27,394 nt of DNA from positions 1-27,394 of IMG/VR virus record IMGVR_UViG_3300032053_000420. The stretch is one strand, 5' to 3'. Positions within the stretch are counted from its first letter, which is position 1; every line of letters begins with the position of its first letter. A program made the translations under genes and the position numbers. This document shows, piece after piece, positions 1 through 6,759 of this stretch. Source of the DNA: a virus. Below the pieces are notes generated by a model that did not search any database, had not been told where the DNA came from, and worked only from the letters and a program-made list of their open reading frames with translations.

Positions 1-210
1 ATCGTACTGGTTACGCTTCTCAGCGTCGCTCAGTATTTCATATGCCTCCTTGGCTTCTTTGAATTTTACCTCAACGGCTGCTTTCTCAGCATCACCTTGT
101 ACTTTGTCAGGATGATATTTACTAGCGAGCTTACGATATGCTTTTTTTATATCGTCGTCGGATGCGTTTTTTGCAAGGCCAAGGATTTCGTAATAATCCC
201 GTTTGCTCAT
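1..210 (-). CDS. DnaJ-type J-domain protein, C-terminal part outside window
   Basis: The 70 visible residues are a complete J-domain. It opens [12 protein letters not shown], continues with the basic helix II ([16 protein letters not shown]), has the diagnostic HPD at residues 33-35, and ends with a helix III/IV segment ([13 protein letters not shown]). J-domains stimulate the ATPase of Hsp70 (DnaK) and deliver clients to it. The ORF runs off the left edge, so I cannot tell whether it has Gly/Phe and zinc-finger regions (true DnaJ) or is a short J-protein. It is the last gene seen of a leftward run that starts with IF-1, 12 bp upstream. With the co-chaperonin at 6.1 kb and two ClpP proteins at 15-16 kb it suggests the phage supplies several proteostasis factors. 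Confidence 0.93.
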   Translation of the reverse strand, partial: MSKRDYYEILGLAKNASDDDIKKAYRKLASKYHPDKVQGDAEKAAVEVKFKEAKEAYEILSDAEKRNQYD

Positions 211-222
211 TCAGTTCTTTCT

Positions 223-444
223 TTAGAATCGATATGTAATCCGACCAAGCGTTAGATCGTATGGGCTCATCTCGATTTCAACCAGATCGTCTATAATAAT
301 CTGGATGTTATTCTTTCGAATCTTTCCGCTGACAACTGCATTTAAGACATGCCCGTTTTCAAGTTTAACTTTAAATCGAGCCCCAGGTGCTGCATCAGTA
401 ACGCGGCCCTTCGTGGTAATCATGTCATCTTTAATCTTTGCCAA
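223..444 (-). CDS. infA: Translation initiation factor IF-1
   Basis: This 73-residue protein matches bacterial IF-1 in length and over its whole sequence. It has the MAK start, the beta-barrel core with [20 protein letters not shown], then [20 protein letters not shown] at the end, all very close to E. coli IF-1. IF-1 is an OB-fold protein that occupies the 30S A site and works with IF-2 and IF-3 in start-site selection. The start is TTG at 444: it gives the conserved MAK N-terminus, whereas the next ATG (423) would remove it. No strong Shine-Dalgarno is visible, so it may be translationally coupled to the upstream gene, whose stop is 4 bp away. A complete infA copy in a phage is uncommon. 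Confidence 0.95.
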   Translation of the reverse strand: MAKIKDDMITTKGRVTDAAPGARFKVKLENGHVLNAVVSGKIRKNNIQIIIDDLVEIEMSPYDLTLGRITYRF

Positions 445-448
445 GTTA

Positions 449-1201
449 TCAGTTCCCGTAATTAATTTGTGTATTTTTAAGTAACATTACCCTGTCGTCC
501 CTATTGACGCAAAGGTATTTTCCGAGAGGTAGCACCTGACAGTTACCGAGGATGCTCATTAATACTTTAGCCTCGAACGGATTCTGTCCCACTCCAAAAG
601 CTGATTCGCTTAAGAAGTTTCTACCAATCACAACATCGTAATCGCCAACATCCACAACTTCTGCGACGATCTTTCTGCTGTTACCTGTGAGTGTAACAAC
701 ATTGCCCTCAATAGTCAAGCCTGCAGCCAAGGATCCAGCAAAAAATTCCTCAATACCTTCTGTCATTTCTTTCATTTTGAATTTATCCTTTGGCACATAT
801 TGTTCTGGATCAATAATTATGTAGTTATACAATTCTGGATCATTGAACGCAAAGGTCCTGTCATCAGAAAAGTAAGTCTTAATTTTCCAATCCATATCTC
901 CAGTGAGATTTTCTATATCTTTAAGCAACGCTTGAAACTTATTAGGAAAAGTATCATCTCTCGACATTTCGACAAAGACGAGATAGCGCCCTTCTTCATC
1001 TGTATTGGGACTTACTTCAACATCCAGGGTGTCGATAAACCCACGTTGGATGAATGTGTTAAGATCCGCTGCTGGTGCTTCGTCGGTGAGATAAAAGGCT
1101 ACCACTATAACTTCAAGATCGCCCCCGGCTTTTGGCTCAAACTCATCGATAGAAACTTCCGGCAGTATGGTTCCTGCTAGATCGCCATTCTTTAAGCTCA
1201 T
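449..1201 (-). CDS. Hypothetical acidic protein, 250 aa
   Basis: I do not recognise this family. The protein is acidic, has no membrane segment or signal peptide, and looks like mixed alpha/beta. The N-terminal half has a strand-rich part ([12 protein letters not shown], then [12 protein letters not shown]). The C-terminal half has a barrel-like stretch ending [20 protein letters not shown]. The start ATG at 1201 overlaps the stop of the upstream gene (ATGA) and follows AGAGGAAG, so the two are translationally coupled. The IF-1 gene follows 4 bp downstream. The shared late-type promoter at 1782-1789 suggests a late or virion-associated role, but this is inference only. Confidence 0.8.
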   Translation of the reverse strand: MSLKNGDLAGTILPEVSIDEFEPKAGGDLEVIVVAFYLTDEAPAADLNTFIQRGFIDTLDVEVSPNTDEEGRYLVFVEMSRDDTFPNKFQALLKDIENLTGDMDWKIKTYFSDDRTFAFNDPELYNYIIIDPEQYVPKDKFKMKEMTEGIEEFFAGSLAAGLTIEGNVVTLTGNSRKIVAEVVDVGDYDVVIGRNFLSESAFGVGQNPFEAKVLMSILGNCQVLPLGKYLCVNRDDRVMLLKNTQINYGN

Positions 1202-1764
1202 ACTTCTTCCTCTGGGGGAGTCATGTCACTTGTTGGCTCCATACCCATTTCGTCTTGTGGTGCTTCTTCCTCTTGCGGCATTTCATCTTCAAATGCATCA
1301 GCAAGTTCAGCGTTGGTATCTTGAATGTCTCTCTGAATAATCTCGTCTGTATCTTCCAGTCCGCGATTAATGTATTTTAATGGTAGTTCAATGGTTACGA
1401 GCCAAATTTCGTGCTCTACCATTTTTGCTCTCTTCGACTGTGGATCTACCCAATCCTGCGGGCCCTCAACCTTTACAGGTTTCTTAAATATGCCCTTCCT
1501 AAAGTTTACTTTTGCACCTAGCTTGGTTAGGCGCAGGCCGCCGTTTGGATCTGGCATCATAGCATAGGGATACATCCAGACAGTCTTAAACCAATAGCGG
1601 CCAATATCTGGACCTTCGACAAGTTCGCCCAGAATCCAATTCTTATATGCAAATAGTTCTGCATTATCGAGAGTGCGTTCGAACTCCAGTAAAGTATCAA
1701 GTATGCTATTGCCCTTTGATATGTTTACTAAAGTCGTTTTGATAGAGTCTAAATCGGTAGTCAT
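1198..1764 (-). CDS. Hypothetical protein with acidic C-terminal tail, 188 aa
   Basis: No family recognised. Residues 1-140 look globular (YKNWILGELVEGPDIGRYWF, WVDPQSKRAKMVEHEIWLV). The last 45 or so residues are strongly acidic and Pro/Met-rich (EEEAPQDEMGMEPTSDM), a likely disordered tail. I chose ATG 1764 because GAGG lies 5 nt upstream of it; a GTG at 1770 would add two residues and overlap that Shine-Dalgarno. It is the first gene of a leftward unit starting at a NATAAATA box about 18 bp upstream and is coupled by ATGA to the next gene. The context suggests late expression; the function is unknown. Confidence 0.78.
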   Translation of the reverse strand: MTTDLDSIKTTLVNISKGNSILDTLLEFERTLDNAELFAYKNWILGELVEGPDIGRYWFKTVWMYPYAMMPDPNGGLRLTKLGAKVNFRKGIFKKPVKVEGPQDWVDPQSKRAKMVEHEIWLVTIELPLKYINRGLEDTDEIIQRDIQDTNAELADAFEDEMPQEEEAPQDEMGMEPTSDMTPPEEEV

Positions 1765-1781
1765 TGTCACCTCGTTTTGAT

Positions 1782-1789
1782 TATTTATC
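1782..1789 (-). promoter_or_regulatory. T4-late-like promoter box GATAAATA
   Basis: GATAAATA on the minus strand, 17 bp before the ATG at 1764. A start site about 6 nt downstream, as at T4 late promoters (TATAAATA), would leave a short leader containing the GAGG ribosome-binding site. It is one of nine such boxes in the window. Confidence 0.6.
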
Positions 1790-1854
1790 AGTATTATAGA
1801 AGAATGTCAAAGTTTTGAAAAGGATGTCTATTATTGCTCTAGGACAAGGTTATT

Positions 1855-1862
1855 CATAAATA
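1855..1862 (+). promoter_or_regulatory. T4-late-like box CATAAATA before phoH
   Basis: CATAAATA on the plus strand, upstream of phoH. The predicted start of transcription (about 1868) falls 2 nt before ATG 1870 and about 104 nt before the better-supported TTG start at 1972. Confidence 0.5.
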
Positions 1863-1971
1863 ACTTGGTATGCAAAATACACTCGATAATTCTATCGACG
1901 TTCCACCGGGAGGGCAATTCCTGCCCAGCAATCCCTTAACTCCAAAAAAACCAACACTTAGGAGCATAACC

Positions 1972-2718
1972 TTGAGCAAAAATCGTAAAATGGCTAAGCC
2001 AGTTCCACAATCTCGCGGCGCACGTCAACTAGACGTACAACCGGCAACAAATGTTGTCAAATTAGGCAATAGACATTACAGGAGAGTTGAGATGCTCCCT
2101 CGTAATACAGCACAGGAGAATTACGTAGAAGCACTATTAGAAAAGAGAATGGTATTTGCAGTAGGACCAGCAGGTACAGGAAAGACGTTGCTCGCAGTAT
2201 TGAGAGCAATTAAGGCACTTCGTGAGCAGGAAGTTACGAAGATTATTCTAACACGACCAGCAGTCAGCGTAGATGAGAAGCATGGATTTTTACCTGGAGA
2301 CCTAAATGCAAAAATGGAACCTTGGACTAGACCAATATTTGATGTATTCGAAGAATACTACGGATTGCAAGAAACAAAGCGAATGTTGGATGAGGGAACA
2401 ATTGAAATTGCACCTCTCGGCTTTATGCGAGGAAGAACATTTAAAAATGCATATGTCATCGCAGATGAAATGCAAAACGCTACACCAGACCAAACCAAAA
2501 TGCTACTAACACGAATTGGTGAAGGTAGTAGCATGATTGTTACGGGTGACCTAAAACAACACGATCGCGGATTCGAAAAGAATGGACTAAAGGATTTTCT
2601 TGAACGTCTTGCATTAAACAATATGGGCTCTATGGCAGTATGCACATTCCAGAGATGCCACATTGAGCGTGACCCATTGGTTGCAGAAGTATTAGAAATT
2701 TACGGAGAAGAAGATTAA
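1972..2718 (+). CDS. phoH: PhoH-family ATPase
   Basis: This is a PhoH P-loop ATPase, numbered here from TTG 1972. Walker A GPAGTGKT is at about 65-72, the TRPAV segment follows near 95, Walker B IADEMQN is at about 163-169, and a sensor-like TGDLKQ near 191. Length (248 aa) fits phage PhoH proteins. The start is a judgement: TTG 1972 has TAGGAG seven nt upstream, while the in-frame ATG 1870 (282 aa) has no ribosome-binding site and adds a Pro-rich, low-complexity extension. PhoH is induced under phosphate limitation in bacteria and common in marine phages; its role in infection is unsettled, with RNA-related ATPase activity proposed. It stands alone on the plus strand and ends at a strong terminator. 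Confidence 0.95.
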   Translation: MSKNRKMAKPVPQSRGARQLDVQPATNVVKLGNRHYRRVEMLPRNTAQENYVEALLEKRMVFAVGPAGTGKTLLAVLRAIKALREQEVTKIILTRPAVSVDEKHGFLPGDLNAKMEPWTRPIFDVFEEYYGLQETKRMLDEGTIEIAPLGFMRGRTFKNAYVIADEMQNATPDQTKMLLTRIGEGSSMIVTGDLKQHDRGFEKNGLKDFLERLALNNMGSMAVCTFQRCHIERDPLVAEVLEIYGEED

Positions 2719-2734
2719 CTTTTAAGGAGCAAGC

Positions 2735-2759
2735 AAAAAGGGCCCTTGGGGCCCTTTTT
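2735..2759. terminator. Bidirectional rho-independent terminator
   Basis: AAAAAGGGCCC, loop TTG, GGGCCCTTTTT: an 11-bp perfect stem with T-runs on both strands. It lies between the convergent phoH (ends 2718) and the membrane-protein gene (ends 2762), so it can end both transcripts. Confidence 0.9.
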
Positions 2760-2761
2760 CT

Positions 2762-3091
2762 TTAGTCTAATGCTTTTCCTGCTTTGAGATCATCTAGTTG
2801 TCGTTTATACCGAGCTTCCATTGCTGTGTCCATCGGTGTAAGTTTTCTATCTGTGCTTTGTGCTCTCTTTACGTCGTATTCAAATAATTTGTCTTCAAGA
2901 GATTGTTTTCTAAGTATTACTGCTGTGTCTTTGATAACTCTTTGAGTTTGTACTTTATCCTTCTCAACATCCGCGGCGTGTGCATATCGTGCATCTACTG
3001 TAAATAACGCTGCCACAACGGCAATAATTGAGCCGACTGAACCTAATAATAATTTTGTTGTATTGCTTTTTGCGATGTCTGAAACTGGCAT
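2762..3091 (-). CDS. Small single-pass membrane protein with coiled tail (paralogue A)
   Basis: This 109-residue protein has a short N-terminal segment, one hydrophobic helix at about residues 13-32, and a long charged helical tail. Right after the membrane segment it carries RYAHAADVEKDK (35-46). The next gene upstream has RYATVADLEKHK at the same place, so the two are paralogues. N-terminal anchoring with a charged helical domain on the other side of the membrane is clear; no signal-peptidase or lipobox site is seen. It follows ACGGAG and a NATAAATA box, indicating late expression. A role in lysis or membrane association is possible but not shown. Confidence 0.8.
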   Translation of the reverse strand: MPVSDIAKSNTTKLLLGSVGSIIAVVAALFTVDARYAHAADVEKDKVQTQRVIKDTAVILRKQSLEDKLFEYDVKRAQSTDRKLTPMDTAMEARYKRQLDDLKAGKALD

Positions 3092-3113
3092 AATAAACTC
3101 CGTAATGAGTATA

Positions 3114-3329
3114 TTATTTATCTTGTTTCTTGGATAATTCGGTTATCTGATTCTGCAATTCCCTAATTATAACAGAATTTTCTATCTTGTGTTTTTCGAG
3201 ATCGGCAACTGTTGCGTATCTCATTTCAGAGAAGATAGTACCTACGAGCGTAAATATTATTGTTCCAATGGAAATTGATCCAATTAGGGCCTTCCATGGA
3301 TTTTCTTTGATAATTTCTCTTACTGACAT
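3114..3329 (-). CDS. Small single-pass membrane protein (paralogue B)
   Basis: This 71-residue protein has an amphipathic start (MSVREIIKENPWKAL), one membrane helix at about 12-34, then RYATVADLEKHK and a heptad-like tail rich in Glu, Leu and Ile (IRELQNQITELSKKQ), probably a coiled coil. It is a shorter paralogue of the neighbour at 2762-3091. It has a strong CAGGAG ribosome-binding site 7 nt before the ATG and its own late-type box. The separate but nearly identical promoter/leader arrangement of the two genes suggests tandem duplication including the control region. Function unknown. Confidence 0.78.
   Translation of the reverse strand: MSVREIIKENPWKALIGSISIGTIIFTLVGTIFSEMRYATVADLEKHKIENSVIIRELQNQITELSKKQDK
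3115..3122 (-). promoter_or_regulatory. T4-late-like promoter box GATAAATA
   Basis: GATAAATA followed by ATAT on the minus strand, about 23 bp before the ATG at 3091. It overlaps the end of the upstream paralogue gene. Confidence 0.6.
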
Positions 3330-3350
3330 AATATACTCCTGCGTAATATA

Positions 3351-4145
3351 TTATTTATCCAATCCCATTTCCTTCCTGATTTTTGTTGCTGAAATAGAAG
3401 TAATAGATTCATCAAAGCTTTCCTGTTCAATTTTATATCCAACATCGCGACCATAGGTAATATTTACAATATTGGGTACAAGAATAATTTCATACTGACC
3501 CTGATATACGGGATCAAGGTCTCTCTTGATAAGTTCTTTTACTTGATCTGCTGCAAAGGGATTACTTCCGTTCCATCCTTGACAATCTCTAATCATAATA
3601 GCTACTTGCCCCGTTTTTGCTATTGCCCGTTCAAACAATGCACGATGTCCTTTATGCCAGGGTTGCCATCTGCCTAACATTTGAACTGTTTCCTTCTGCC
3701 AATCAAAAACAGGTCGACGACGATCTTCAATAATGTGTGTTGCAATAAATTCAGACCACTTCTGTGCATCCTGTTCTATTACACGAAAATCATAAACATC
3801 GGGTGTCACAAATGCTTTATTCGTATCATCGAACCTACTGCGCTCAATTGTATCTACCCAAATAGTCCAATCTGCTTTGAAATTGTTACGCATTTCTACC
3901 AACGGCGCTACAAAATCACAAACGGCAATATCGGCACCACATTTGTCGGCTAATTCCCTCATACGATGACTTTGTCGGATTCTACCCTCATGGCTGAAGT
4001 CCCAATCATTATATTTCTTGCGAACAATATCTGCATTAAACCATTCTACACTTGCACCGGCTGCAATAAACTGTTCGACAAGTTTTTCAGTTAATGTCGT
4101 TTTTCCTGCGCCTGGCAAGCCCATTACTAAAATTCGTTGTGTCAT
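3351..4145 (-). CDS. Fused P-loop kinase (APS-kinase-like) and HxGH nucleotidyltransferase
   Basis: The 264-residue protein has two domains. Residues 1-140 form a P-loop kinase with Walker A GLPGAGKT (9-16) and the segments WFNADIVRKKYNDWDFS and GADIAVCDFVAPL, typical of adenylylsulfate (APS) kinases. Residues 155-264 form a nucleotidyltransferase of the NMNAT/cytidylyltransferase type, with GRWQPWHKGH (HxGH, 164-167) and the C-terminal ISATKIR (251-257). The first domain phosphorylates and the second would transfer a nucleotide; neither substrate can be read from sequence. The second domain is far too short for ATP sulfurylase, and the order is opposite to NadR. The ATG at 4145 lies just past the upstream stop (TAATATG), better than an ATG 57 nt earlier inside that gene. 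Coupling to the HAD gene suggests one pathway. Confidence 0.85.
   Translation of the reverse strand: MTQRILVMGLPGAGKTTLTEKLVEQFIAAGASVEWFNADIVRKKYNDWDFSHEGRIRQSHRMRELADKCGADIAVCDFVAPLVEMRNNFKADWTIWVDTIERSRFDDTNKAFVTPDVYDFRVIEQDAQKWSEFIATHIIEDRRRPVFDWQKETVQMLGRWQPWHKGHRALFERAIAKTGQVAIMIRDCQGWNGSNPFAADQVKELIKRDLDPVYQGQYEIILVPNIVNITYGRDVGYKIEQESFDESITSISATKIRKEMGLDK
3352..3359 (-). promoter_or_regulatory. T4-late-like promoter box GATAAATA
   Basis: GATAAATA followed by ATATA on the minus strand, about 22 bp before the ATG at 3329. It is built into the last codons and TAA stop of the kinase fusion gene. Confidence 0.6.
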
Positions 4146-4146
4146 A

Positions 4147-4749
4147 TTATATTCCGTATTCGTTTCGTACCATGTTATAGATTTCGTTCCACGGAGTATC
4201 ATAACTTACAGTTGGAAATAAATCTGTTTTATAATGGAAATTGTAAGGATGGTTAATCAGAACTGTTCTGAGGCCGGCTTCATAGCCCGCCTCAGCCTGA
4301 CGCATGTGATCCTCAATCCAAAAGTATCCTGTGTCGGCCCACTTCATTAGAATGCTTGCTTTACTAGCACCTTGTTCGATGCAATGAACATCGTCAAATA
4401 CATCACCAAACAAGTCTGTTAGATTATTGGTTCTATGAATTTTGGCATCGGGGTGACTGCTAATGCTAGTGACAACAATGAATCTAAAACCTAACTCCGA
4501 TAATAATCTCACATGCTGAACTGAATCAGCAAATGGAGAAAGATGTGCTATATCGGAGCTTTCGTTAAATTCCTTGACATAGTCCATTGCTTGGTGAGTT
4601 GTGACATTATGCCTGAGAGAAATATTATATTCAGTATCAGTTTCGGGCACCCGTGGATGTCCACGCCTTGCCATGAATTTATCAAATGCTGTATTCCAAT
4701 CTACCAAGACGCCATCAGCATCTGTTAGAATAATTTTCTCTCTTTTCAT
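4147..4749 (-). CDS. HAD-superfamily phosphatase, 5'-deoxyribonucleotidase-like
   Basis: The 200-residue protein opens with HAD motif I, TDADGVLVDW, with D10 and D12 as nucleophile and acid/base. VVTSISS near residue 93 is motif II, and WIEDHMRQAEAG holds the late acidic motif. The helical cap after motif I and the size fit the 5'(3')-deoxyribonucleotidase branch, which removes phosphate from nucleoside monophosphates; other small-molecule phosphatases remain possible. Its start overlaps the preceding stop (ATGA), and the kinase/nucleotidyltransferase gene begins 1 bp after its stop. The tight pairing points to joint action on a nucleotide or nucleotide-activated metabolite. Confidence 0.85.
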   Translation of the reverse strand: MKREKIILTDADGVLVDWNTAFDKFMARRGHPRVPETDTEYNISLRHNVTTHQAMDYVKEFNESSDIAHLSPFADSVQHVRLLSELGFRFIVVTSISSHPDAKIHRTNNLTDLFGDVFDDVHCIEQGASKASILMKWADTGYFWIEDHMRQAEAGYEAGLRTVLINHPYNFHYKTDLFPTVSYDTPWNEIYNMVRNEYGI

Positions 4750-5126
4750 ACAGGATCAAAAACTGTTTTTGCCCTTACATTGCCAAATGGATCGACAAAT
4801 ACTTCCGGGCTAGGTACTTCTTCCTTTACGGGCCTGCTTGAATTATATGCTGCATCTAATTCTGCCATTTGCTTAGGATACTTTGACCTAACGTAGTTTT
4901 CAAACTTGTCATAATCTGTAATATCAAACCTAGCACCGGTGATCATTTTTCTGTTGACATAATCAGCAATTGCGCTCGACATACTGGTATGTTTATTTCG
5001 AATTTGATTTACAAACTCAACAGTCTCGGTAATTTCCCAGTCATCGGATGTGCCTGTGCGTACACGAAGCTTTGGCTTCAGACTGTTCTTATGTGATACA
5101 ACGATGAATACTTTTTCTTTTCTCAT
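4746..5126 (-). CDS. Hypothetical protein, 126 aa
   Basis: No family recognised. It begins with strand-forming MRKEKVFIVVSHKN, then a helical middle with several Lys/Arg (SAIADYVNRKMITG, YVRSKYPKQMAELDAAY), and ends with a Pro/Val-rich tail (PSPEVFVDPFGNVRAKTV). It sits between the clamp-loader gene and the HAD gene, coupled to both by ATGA overlaps. In T4 the gene after 44 is 62 (clamp-loader small subunit, 187 aa). This protein is shorter and I see no resemblance, so I do not call it gp62. Confidence 0.78.
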   Translation of the reverse strand: MRKEKVFIVVSHKNSLKPKLRVRTGTSDDWEITETVEFVNQIRNKHTSMSSAIADYVNRKMITGARFDITDYDKFENYVRSKYPKQMAELDAAYNSSRPVKEEVPSPEVFVDPFGNVRAKTVFDPV

Positions 5127-6061
5127 AATGCGCCCTTTGCAATCATTTCTAATTCGACCAATGTGGCAGACAGATTTATCTCAACATCGGCACACATCGT
5201 ATGCTTAACCAATCCATCTCGGATAACAAGAATGGCCTTGTTTTGCTTGTCATCTTCTTCGCCCCATACTTCTAGATTCTGATACATGAAAGAATAGATA
5301 TCTTCATATTCCTCTCTACCTACCTTTGTGCAGATAAGCTGGCGCGCTTCCTTATACTTCCTAGACCTGAATAATGCAATCATGTCTAGCTTATAGTCAG
5401 ACACGACCTCGCTGTCAACGTCCGGTGATACTAGCTTACTACCAAACGAATTCGCCTGAATCATGCTAATACCGCGACGTAGATCGGGGTATGTCTTCTG
5501 CACTATTGCTTCTAGCGCATCGGGGTCAATCTCAACATTTTCCAAATCAAGCACATTTACAAGACGCATGTAAAATTCACTTGTGTCTAGTTTTTCAATG
5601 TGCATACGTCCTGTTTCACAACGGGATTTAATGGCATCAATGATCTTGTGTGGATGATTGCAAGTCAACAAGAAACGTACAGAACTTGCATACTTTTCCA
5701 GTGTTCCCCTTAATACGCCCTGTGCGGGCGGAGATAATCCATCAGCCTCATCAAGGAAGATGTACTTCATTTCTCCTACACCCATGGTTTCGGAGAATTT
5801 TGTAATCTTGTCTCGAATAAAATCTACACCGTTATCTTTGGAAGCATTTACTTCTAAGACATCAAACGGATCAACTCCGAGTTCGTTTAATAGAACCTTG
5901 ACAAGAGTGGATTTGCCTGTGCCTGGGGCGCCAGATAGCAACATGTGTGGAAGTGCGCCACTTGCTATCCATTTTGCGATTTGCTTTTTTTGCTTCTCGT
6001 CTTTAAAGACGTAATCGTTAATGTTCTTGGGTCTGTATTTTTCTGTCCATAACTCTTTCAC
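5123..6061 (-). CDS. 44: Sliding-clamp loader ATPase subunit (gp44-like)
   Basis: This AAA+ protein has the clamp-loader layout: LWTEKYRPKNINDYVF at the N-terminus, Walker A GAPGTGKS (44-51), Walker B IFLDEAD (DEAD at 104-107), a sensor-1 Asn in LLTCNHP, and the SRC arginine-finger motif (146-148). With 312 residues it matches T4 gp44 (319). It would form the ATPase ring that opens the phage sliding clamp and loads it on primed DNA. The start is GTG 6061, overlapping the co-chaperonin stop (GTGA), with AAAGGG upstream. A longer frame to 6163 would add a Cys/Arg-rich stretch that is only out-of-frame co-chaperonin sequence. I saw no clamp (gp45) or second loader subunit in this window. Confidence 0.95.
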   Translation of the reverse strand: MKELWTEKYRPKNINDYVFKDEKQKKQIAKWIASGALPHMLLSGAPGTGKSTLVKVLLNELGVDPFDVLEVNASKDNGVDFIRDKITKFSETMGVGEMKYIFLDEADGLSPPAQGVLRGTLEKYASSVRFLLTCNHPHKIIDAIKSRCETGRMHIEKLDTSEFYMRLVNVLDLENVEIDPDALEAIVQKTYPDLRRGISMIQANSFGSKLVSPDVDSEVVSDYKLDMIALFRSRKYKEARQLICTKVGREEYEDIYSFMYQNLEVWGEEDDKQNKAILVIRDGLVKHTMCADVEINLSATLVELEMIAKGAL

Positions 6062-6411
6062 ACAGGGGCCCTTTCGTTCGCTTGGCTGAATATGGAAAAG
6101 ATTTCTGTCTCTGGGTCTTCGTCCGAAACAAGCATAACAGATTGCGGCCATTCCACACCCCATAACTGAGTGTCAATTCCGTCATCGCCCTTAACCTTAA
6201 GCATTCTTGTCCAGCGGCCATTCTCAATAAGAATCCACTGTCCTACTTTAATATCGACAATGTCTTCGCCTACTGAATAAACGCGACCCCAACGTGGGCG
6301 AATACCTTCGCTCTTGCCGTTGTCATCTGGAATAATAATACCGCGAACAACACGTGACCCGCGTTCGAGATCAGTAACTAATACCTTGCCTTTTAATGCT
6401 CTAGCTTTCAT
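6058..6411 (-). CDS. GroES-like co-chaperonin (gp31-type)
   Basis: The 117-residue protein follows the Cpn10 pattern: MKARALKGKVLVTD (first strand), RVVRGIIIPDDNG (mobile loop that contacts GroEL), GRVYSVGEDIVDIKVGQWIL (core barrel), and WPQSVMLVSDED near the end. Cpn10 caps the host GroEL chamber; T4 gp31 replaces GroES so that the major capsid protein can fold. I chose ATG 6411 because it lines up with GroES; upstream TTG and GTG codons lie inside the neighbouring gene. It overlaps the upstream gene by 11 bp and the clamp-loader gene by 4 bp. The C-terminal tail after about residue 95 is longer than in GroES. Confidence 0.85.
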   Translation of the reverse strand: MKARALKGKVLVTDLERGSRVVRGIIIPDDNGKSEGIRPRWGRVYSVGEDIVDIKVGQWILIENGRWTRMLKVKGDDGIDTQLWGVEWPQSVMLVSDEDPETEIFSIFSQANERAPV

Positions 6412-6748
6412 CTTTTTCACTTTCAATGATAATGTCGCCCGATGGCAACTCGCGTTCTACAACCTTTTTCTCAACTGTAGCCTTTACCTTCGTTGCCGGC
6501 TTTGTGGGTTCAACAGTAATACCGGTTGCGTCGGGTTGCCTGCCCTTAAGACCTGTATTTACTACAGCCGTCTGCACTCGGTGGTTCTCTCTGGCAATTT
6601 GATCTGCTGTCTTTGTAACAACGCCACGATTAATCTGGTCACCCTTGGCATTGACTTTCATGTTACCAATTGCAGGAACCTTTTCGTTTTCACGACGCAA
6701 GGAATCCATATCTATTGTAACACCGCGATACGATACATGTCTACTCAT
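6401..6748 (-). CDS. Hypothetical protein, 115 aa, Lys/Val-rich tail
   Basis: No assigned family. The first 40 residues look conserved and ordered (RHVSYRGVTIDMDSLRREN, PAIGNMKVNAKGDQINRG). The second half is a Thr/Lys/Val-rich, probably disordered linker (TKPATKVKATVEKKVVER) ending in an acidic ESEKDES. AGGAAAT precedes the ATG at 6748. Its 3' end overlaps the start of the co-chaperonin gene, so the two are probably cotranslated, which might indicate a virion-assembly protein. This is inference. Confidence 0.78.
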   Translation of the reverse strand: MSRHVSYRGVTIDMDSLRRENEKVPAIGNMKVNAKGDQINRGVVTKTADQIARENHRVQTAVVNTGLKGRQPDATGITVEPTKPATKVKATVEKKVVERELPSGDIIIESEKDES

Positions 6749-6759
6749 ATTCTTATTTC

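Noticed and set aside
1793-1810. TTGACA and TATAAT next to each other on the minus strand
   Set aside because: The spacing is only 6 bp, which cannot serve as a sigma-70 promoter; the nearby GATAAATA is the better signal.
3351-4145. PAPS synthetase (ATP sulfurylase-APS kinase) or NadR
   Set aside because: The C-terminal domain is about 110 residues, too short for ATP sulfurylase, and NadR has the domains in the other order with a different P-loop.
4746-5126. Clamp-loader small subunit gp62 by position after gene 44
   Set aside because: Only 126 aa and no sequence resemblance to T4 gp62; position alone is not enough.
6062-6163. Longer clamp-loader start with a Cys-rich N-terminus
   Set aside because: This extension is the co-chaperonin sequence read in another frame; GTG 6061 starts exactly at the conserved KELWTEKYRP.
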